Source: Candidatus Mediterraneibacter stercorigallinarum (GTDB taxonomy: Bacteria > Bacillota > Clostridia > Lachnospirales > Lachnospiraceae). From it: a DNA stretch of 11,881 nucleotides. The position numbers were made by a program, and so were the translations under genes. Location of the stretch: the NCBI GenBank assembly GCA_019116185.1, contig DXCD01000163.1, positions 1 to 11,881 of the forward strand, read 5' to 3'. Positions 7,393 to 11,881 of the stretch are shown here, piece after piece (positions within the stretch are counted from its first letter, which is position 1; each line of letters begins with the position of its first letter). The notes below the pieces were generated by a model that did not search any database, was not told the DNA's origin, and was given only the letters and a program-made list of their open reading frames with translations.

Positions 7393-9432
7393 ATGAGACT
7401 TGCGCTGAATCAAAACATAAAAATTATATCACAGATCCGCTCCACGGCTGTCGAACATGCTTTGGAAAATCTGAAAAGAGATATCCGAAACGCATGCGGG
7501 CCGACAGCGGATCCGGGGATTCAGCTGGTTCTTGAGCAGGAAGCACTTGACAATGAGTGTTTCCTGCTCATTGCAGCTAAGGAGAAAAATCAGCTGAAAC
7601 TCTGTGCGGGAAGTGATCTTGGATTTGTCTACGGAATCTATGAGATCAGCAGGAGCATCCTCGGCATTCCTGCTTTCTGGTTCTGGAATGATTATAAGCC
7701 TGAAAAGAAAGAAGCCTATCCGATTCCCGATGATTACCGGGTGGAATCATCGCCATTCATAGTCGGACTGCGCGGATGGTTTGTGAATGATGAAGTCCTG
7801 TTAAAAGCGTGGGAAGTTGATTACAGTGAAGAAAAGCCATGGGAGATGGTGTTTGAGGCACTGCTGCGCTGCGGAGGCAATATGGTTATCCCGGGGACGG
7901 ATAAGAATTCAAGGAAATATAGAAAACTGGCTTCTGATATGGGGCTGTATATCACCCATCATCACGCGGAGCCTCTGGGGGCAGAGATGTTCGCCCGCGC
8001 CTATCCGGAGCTTGAGGCGTCCTATGACATACACGGAGATAAGTTCCGCGCGCTCTGGAAAGAGGGGATCGAACAGCAGAAAGACCTGAATGTAGTGTGG
8101 AACCTCGGATTCCGCGGACAGGGCGACCGGCCCTTCTGGGACGATGATCCGGCCTATGATACGCCGGAGGCGAGGGGCAGGCTCATGGGCAGCCTGATTC
8201 AGGTACAGTACGATATGGTGAAGGAGAATCTGCCGGACGCCAAGTGTTGTACGAATCTGTACGGCGAGACCATGGAGCTGTATCAGCAGGGATATCTGCA
8301 CCTGCCGGATGATGTGATCAAGATCTGGGCGGACAACGGCTTCGGGAAGATGGTCACAAGAAGGCAGTGGAATCACAATCCCAGAATACCGGCGCTGCCG
8401 GACAAAGATGACCCGGGAAAGAACGGGATCTATTATCATGTTTCCTTCTATGATCTTCAGGCGGCAAACCATATTACCATGCTTCAGAATCCTCCGGAGT
8501 TCGTGGAACAAGAACTTACGAACGCCATGGAACACGGATGCAGTGATTACTGGATCATTAACAGCTCAAATGTAAAACCGCATGCATATTATCTGGATTT
8601 TATTGCCCGCATGTGGCGGGAGGGCAGGACGGATATCGCAGAACACCGCAGGGAGTATGGAAGGACATACTACGGAGGAGAAAATGCAGACCTTATCGCG
8701 GACTGTCTGGAAGCATACCATAAGGCGGCGGTTCTGTATGGCCCCAATGAAGATGACCATGCGGGAGATCAGTTTTCTACACATGTGGGAAGGATGCTGG
8801 TGTCCCGGTATATGAAGGGGACAAGGGGCGCGTCAGAAGATCTGTTCTGGCTGACAGATGTGAAGACGCTGGAAGAGCAGATCCGGGTGTATGAGAAAAT
8901 CTGCCGGGAAGGGAGCACAAATTACCGTAAGTATCTGGACATCTGCGAGGCGGCCGACGCGCGGATCAAAGGCAGGGATGCGCGCCGCCTTTTCCGTGAC
9001 TCGCTGATACTTCACGGAGAAATTCATTATCACTGCTTTACCGGAGCATATCTGATCTGTCAGAGCCTGCTTGCGGCAATGGAAGAAGACTACAGGCGGG
9101 CGTTCTTCTTCGGCGGGATGGCGAGAGAAGAATACCTGACAGCAGACAATGCGATGCGTTCGAGGGAGCATGGAAAGTGGAACGGCTTCTATGCCAATGA
9201 CTGTCTGACAGATGTGAAGCAGTCAGCCTGGGTGCTGGAAGGGTACATGAGCTATGTCCGTAATCTTGGGGACGGACCTGACTTCCACGACTGGCAGAGG
9301 GAACTGACCTATTCAGATGAAGACCGCAGGATCATGCTGATCCTGATGACGGAAAAACATCTGCCGGATGCGGAAATCTATGAGCTGATGAAGAAAAGAG
9401 AGTGGTTCGGCACAGATTTACCGGCAAAATAA
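7393..9432 (+). CDS. GH115-family glycosidase (alpha-glucuronidase family), compact cytoplasmic form
   Basis: Protein of 679 residues resembling glycoside hydrolase family 115, whose known members remove glucuronic or 4-O-methylglucuronic acid side groups from plant polysaccharides. Residues 1-115 look like the N-terminal domain, with the family segment GSDLGFVYGIYEISRSILGIPAFWFWNDY at 73-101. The barrel (about 120-430) begins RGWFVNDE (127-134) and includes HHHAEP (189-194), LGFRGQGD (238-245), LYGETMELYQQG (289-300), IWADNGFG (311-318), YYHVSFYD (347-354) and WIINSSNVKPH (387-397). A helical region runs to about 600 and ends near GKWNGFY (594-600). The C-terminal Ig-like domain of larger family members, which are often well over 800 residues, seems absent. 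There is no signal peptide, so it should act on imported oligosaccharides. The ribosome site AAGGGG (7381-7386) abuts the permease stop, 6 bases before ATG 7393. Family is fairly sure; substrate is unknown. Confidence 0.82.
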   Translation: MRLALNQNIKIISQIRSTAVEHALENLKRDIRNACGPTADPGIQLVLEQEALDNECFLLIAAKEKNQLKLCAGSDLGFVYGIYEISRSILGIPAFWFWNDYKPEKKEAYPIPDDYRVESSPFIVGLRGWFVNDEVLLKAWEVDYSEEKPWEMVFEALLRCGGNMVIPGTDKNSRKYRKLASDMGLYITHHHAEPLGAEMFARAYPELEASYDIHGDKFRALWKEGIEQQKDLNVVWNLGFRGQGDRPFWDDDPAYDTPEARGRLMGSLIQVQYDMVKENLPDAKCCTNLYGETMELYQQGYLHLPDDVIKIWADNGFGKMVTRRQWNHNPRIPALPDKDDPGKNGIYYHVSFYDLQAANHITMLQNPPEFVEQELTNAMEHGCSDYWIINSSNVKPHAYYLDFIARMWREGRTDIAEHRREYGRTYYGGENADLIADCLEAYHKAAVLYGPNEDDHAGDQFSTHVGRMLVSRYMKGTRGASEDLFWLTDVKTLEEQIRVYEKICREGSTNYRKYLDICEAADARIKGRDARRLFRDSLILHGEIHYHCFTGAYLICQSLLAAMEEDYRRAFFFGGMAREEYLTADNAMRSREHGKWNGFYANDCLTDVKQSAWVLEGYMSYVRNLGDGPDFHDWQRELTYSDEDRRIMLILMTEKHLPDAEIYELMKKREWFGTDLPAK

Positions 9433-9445
9433 AGAAGATGTAATG

Positions 9446-9499
9446 GCCGCTGCGGACAGGTTTCCCGATTGAAAGAGTAAACAGTCCGGAGCGGCTTTT
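9446..9499 (+). terminator. Terminator-like stem-loop between the two enzyme genes
   Basis: gccgctgcggac (9446-9457) pairs with gtccggagcggc (9484-9495), 11 of 12 positions, with a single G-G mismatch. The 26-base loop can itself pair in part (gttt with aaac). Only four T (9496-9499) follow before CGG. This is a plausible inefficient terminator or a processing hairpin that lowers expression of the next gene. The fusion gene starts about 50 bases later with no clear promoter of its own. Confidence 0.5.
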
Positions 9500-9512
9500 C
9501 GGATATTAAGAT

Positions 9513-9541
9513 GACAGGAGAAAAGGAAGACAGGAGAAAAG
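9513..9541 (+). repeat. 13-bp direct repeat carrying a duplicated ribosome-site-like sequence
   Basis: gacaggagaaaag occurs at 9513-9525 and again at 9529-9541. Each copy contains AGGAG. The second copy places AGGAG (9532-9536) 10 bases before ATG 9547 and so decides the preferred start. The first copy lies after ATG 9511, which has only a weak upstream site (ggat). Confidence 0.7.
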
Positions 9542-9546
9542 CCAAG

Positions 9547-11769
9547 ATGGGAAATTTGACAGGGAAAAAGGTAATCACGTTCGGCGACAGCATTGTGGAC
9601 GGACATCTGTATAAAAAAGCGGGATTTATGGAATTTGTGGCAGAGCAGGAAGGCCTGTCTGTCGTAAAATATGCCAATAACGGGGCGTGCATCATGCCCG
9701 GCAGCCCGGTGGATGAAGCAGGACTGGGGGGGATGATCCTGGAGGATCAGATCCTCAGAGCGGCAAAGGACGGGCTGTCCCCGGATTATGTGGTGTTTGA
9801 CGGAGGAACCAACGACGCTTATGAACCGGTGATGGAGCATCTGGGCGATGCAGACGGAGATGATCTGAAAACAGATACATTTGCCGGATCTTTCAGAAAG
9901 ACAATCCATGCGATCCGGGAAAACTGGCCGAAAGCAAAAATTATATATGTAGCCGTTCACAGGCTGGGATACCGGAACCGCGCCGTGCAGGAAGCGCTTC
10001 GCAAAATCGAGCTGACAGTCTGTGCCCGGATGGGGGTAACTGTTGCAGATATTTATGGTGAGTGTGAACTGGATACAGCGGATGAGGCAATGTGCCGCAG
10101 ATATTCTTTTGACGTGCTGAAAGACGGGCTCCCCGCTCCGGGTGACCAGCCTACCGGTACGCACCCTAATTTTGAAGCGGTCCGGGAATTTTATCTTCCT
10201 GTTGTATCGGAAGTGATGAAAAGAGCAGAACAGTTCCGCTTCCGGGAGATCGGCTGGGATGCCCTGGACAATGCGGTTACACTGTATTGGGAGCTTCCGG
10301 AGGGAGAACAGCCGGATGACATATACGAGATCTGGGTGGACGGGAAGAGAGCGGGAGAGACCAAACAGAGCCATTACAGTATAGGAGGCCTTGCGGCAGA
10401 GCGGGTGTACGAAGTGTGCCTGCGCGCTGTGCGCGCCGGAAAGGAACTCCAGAAGGCGGGATTCTTCTGCCGGACATCAAAGACAAAGGAAAGGATTGAT
10501 GTCACGAAGGCGCCTTATTGTGCAAAAGGAGACGGGGAGACTGTTAATACAGCAGCCCTCCAGCGCGCTATAGATGACTGCAGGGCAGATCAGGCAGTAT
10601 ATTTTCCTGCGGGGACGTTCATGACGGGTTCTCTGAGGCTGCACAGCGATATGGAACTGTATCTTGATAAGGACGCGGTGCTGAAAGGCACGGCAGAGCC
10701 GGATGATTACCTGCCCCGGATCTGGAGCCGCTTCGAGGGAACGGAGATGGAGTGCCTGAGCGGACTGCTCAATTTAGGAGAGATCGATCATAATGCACGC
10801 GCCACCAGCCATAACGTGGTGATCCGCGGCAGCGGAACCATCGAGGGCGGCGGAAGGCTTCTGGCAGAACGGGTCATTGAGGCAGAGAGAGAACGTCTGA
10901 AGGACTATCTGGCAGAGCTGGGGAGCAAGATCCGGGAATATGAAAACGCTGATACCATTCCAGGCAGAGTCCGCCCGCGGCTTCTCCACATCTGCAATGC
11001 AAAGAATATTTCCATCAGCGGCATCACTTTGAAAAATGGCGCCAGCTGGAATGTGCACATGATCTATTCGGAGAATGTTGTGACATACGGGTGCCATTTT
11101 TATTCACGGAATATCTGGAACGGAGACGGGTGGGATCCGGATTCATCCAGAAACTGCACGATATTCGGATGCACCTTTGACACAGGCGATGACGCGGTGG
11201 CTATCAAGGCGGGCAAAAACCCGGAGGGCAATGTCATCAACAGACCCTGCGAACACATCCGGATTTTTGACTGCAAATGCGAGTTCGGCCACGGGTTTGC
11301 CCTTGGAAGCGAGATGTCAGGCGGCATCCGTGATGTAGAGATCTGGAACTGCGACTTGGAAAACTCCGCAAACGGGATCGAAATCAAAGCCACCAGGAAA
11401 CGCGGCGGCTATGTAAAAGATATCCATGCCGCGCACTGTATCGTGGCTCGGCTGCTTTTCCATTCCGTGGGATACAATGACGACGGGATCGCAGGCCCGC
11501 ATCCGCCTGTCTTCGAGAACTGCAGTTTCACCGACATTGACATCACCCGCAGCAAGCTCAACGAGACGGAAGAACGCATGGAACCATGCGAAGCAATGGA
11601 GCTGTGCGGATTCGAAGAAAAAGAATATCACCTCAGGAACGTGGCATTCCGCGATATCCGGATCGCTGGGGGAGATGAAACCGATGATGGGATACATATG
11701 CAGTACTGCGAAAATGTGACCTTTGAGAATGTTAAATCTGGATTTGTCGTGAAACCTTTGCTGGAGTAA
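9547..11769 (+). CDS. Fusion of SGNH esterase-like, fibronectin-III-like and GH28 polygalacturonase-type domains
   Basis: Cytoplasmic protein of 740 residues without a signal peptide. Residues about 7-225 are an SGNH/GDSL hydrolase: FGDSIVDGH with Ser15, the Asn-Gly of block II (45-46), GGTND (86-90) and THPN with His206. The usual Asp three residues before that His is Thr203. Residues about 235-310 resemble a fibronectin-III domain. From about 320 a GH28 right-handed beta-helix follows: the family start GDGETVNTAALQRAIDDC (328-345), GSGTIEGGG (428-436), NGDGWDPDSS (525-534, Asp527), TGDDAVAIKAG (546-556, Asp548/Asp549) and GHG (581-583, His582). The RIK site reads IEIKATRKRGG (611-621), so the usual Arg is Glu612. 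A charged helical insert (about 437-470) sits between early coils. The expected role is deacylating and cleaving galacturonate-rich oligosaccharides. ATG 9511 would add 12 residues but has a poor ribosome site. Confidence 0.85.
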   Translation: MGNLTGKKVITFGDSIVDGHLYKKAGFMEFVAEQEGLSVVKYANNGACIMPGSPVDEAGLGGMILEDQILRAAKDGLSPDYVVFDGGTNDAYEPVMEHLGDADGDDLKTDTFAGSFRKTIHAIRENWPKAKIIYVAVHRLGYRNRAVQEALRKIELTVCARMGVTVADIYGECELDTADEAMCRRYSFDVLKDGLPAPGDQPTGTHPNFEAVREFYLPVVSEVMKRAEQFRFREIGWDALDNAVTLYWELPEGEQPDDIYEIWVDGKRAGETKQSHYSIGGLAAERVYEVCLRAVRAGKELQKAGFFCRTSKTKERIDVTKAPYCAKGDGETVNTAALQRAIDDCRADQAVYFPAGTFMTGSLRLHSDMELYLDKDAVLKGTAEPDDYLPRIWSRFEGTEMECLSGLLNLGEIDHNARATSHNVVIRGSGTIEGGGRLLAERVIEAERERLKDYLAELGSKIREYENADTIPGRVRPRLLHICNAKNISISGITLKNGASWNVHMIYSENVVTYGCHFYSRNIWNGDGWDPDSSRNCTIFGCTFDTGDDAVAIKAGKNPEGNVINRPCEHIRIFDCKCEFGHGFALGSEMSGGIRDVEIWNCDLENSANGIEIKATRKRGGYVKDIHAAHCIVARLLFHSVGYNDDGIAGPHPPVFENCSFTDIDITRSKLNETEERMEPCEAMELCGFEEKEYHLRNVAFRDIRIAGGDETDDGIHMQYCENVTFENVKSGFVVKPLLE

Positions 11770-11881
11770 ATCATCCGGAAACAGCGGGGGTTTTTCAAGA
11801 CGTATTCGCAGAGGGCGGATGTGTGGCTTCGGTTCCTGATCCGTAATCTGGGAAAGTCTAGAAAGGCAGGAAGCACGGCTA
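11770..11881. other. Gene-free end of the window
   Basis: I see no gene in these 112 bases. A G run followed by a T run (gggggttttt, 11786-11795) looks terminator-like but has no matching C run upstream to form a stem. The next gene, if any, starts beyond the window. Confidence 0.5.

Noticed and set aside
9418..10374. Long open frame of 318 codons on the - strand overlapping the fusion gene
   Set aside because: It is antisense to the SGNH domain, whose catalytic blocks are clearly in the + frame. The translated product has no family features and is rich in Cys, His and Phe in a random pattern.
10938..10951. Sequence like a catabolite (CcpA) site, tgaaaacgctgata
   Set aside because: It deviates from the consensus at the C of the final CA and lies deep inside the GH28 coding region, far from any promoter. 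I saw no convincing site in the gaps at 665-758, 4039-4185, 5518-5626 or 9433-9546.
11786..11795. G run followed by T run after the last gene, as a terminator
   Set aside because: There is no complementary C-rich arm upstream to form a stem, so an intrinsic terminator is not supported.
1..11881. CRISPR array, tRNA or rRNA gene, insertion sequence or phage part
   Set aside because: No regularly spaced repeats, no cloverleaf or ribosomal RNA stretch, no transposase or integrase-like protein, and no terminal inverted repeats were seen on either strand.

Overview
The window most resembles an anaerobic Firmicute of the Clostridia, probably Lachnospiraceae. This rests on mid-range base composition, strong AGGAGG-type ribosome binding sites, a YesM/YesN-type two-component pair beside a lipoprotein-dependent ABC importer, and tightly packed genes all on one strand. 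Taxonomy is inferred from style, not from a marker gene. All seven supported genes are on the + strand, and together they look like one acidic-glycan (pectin- or uronide-type) utilization locus.

Layout: (1) 14-664, a small single-pass membrane protein of unknown function with an extracytoplasmic domain. (2) 759-2510 and 2515-4038, a YesM-type sensor histidine kinase and a YesN-type response regulator with an AraC-family DNA-binding domain. (3) 4039-4185, an intergenic control region with a perfect 18-bp tandem repeat and a GAAA-loop hairpin. (4) 4186-5517, a solute-binding lipoprotein, followed by a 13-bp perfect stem-loop, then two MalF/MalG-type permeases (5627-6532 and 6535-7389). (5) 7393-9432, a compact cytoplasmic GH115-family (alpha-glucuronidase family) protein. 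(6) 9547-11769, an unusual three-part protein with an SGNH/GDSL esterase-like domain, a fibronectin-III-like linker domain and a GH28 polygalacturonase-type beta-helix. (7) 11770-11881, a gene-free end.

Proposed working model (inference): the kinase senses an extracellular signal linked to the glycan and the regulator activates the transporter promoter. The lipoprotein then captures an acidic oligosaccharide, which enters through the two permeases. No ATPase is encoded here, so a shared MsmX-type ATPase elsewhere is likely. Both enzymes lack a secretion signal and should act in the cytoplasm: GH115 would remove glucuronic acid branches, while the SGNH-GH28 fusion would deacylate and cleave galacturonic acid linkages. 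The order kinase, regulator, binding protein, permease, permease matches the yesMNOPQ part of the Bacillus subtilis rhamnogalacturonan cluster, but the enzymes after it are different.

The most novel item is the SGNH-FN3-GH28 fusion, which shows changed catalytic positions in both enzyme domains. Next are the divergent short GH115 and the tandem repeat upstream of the transporter genes.
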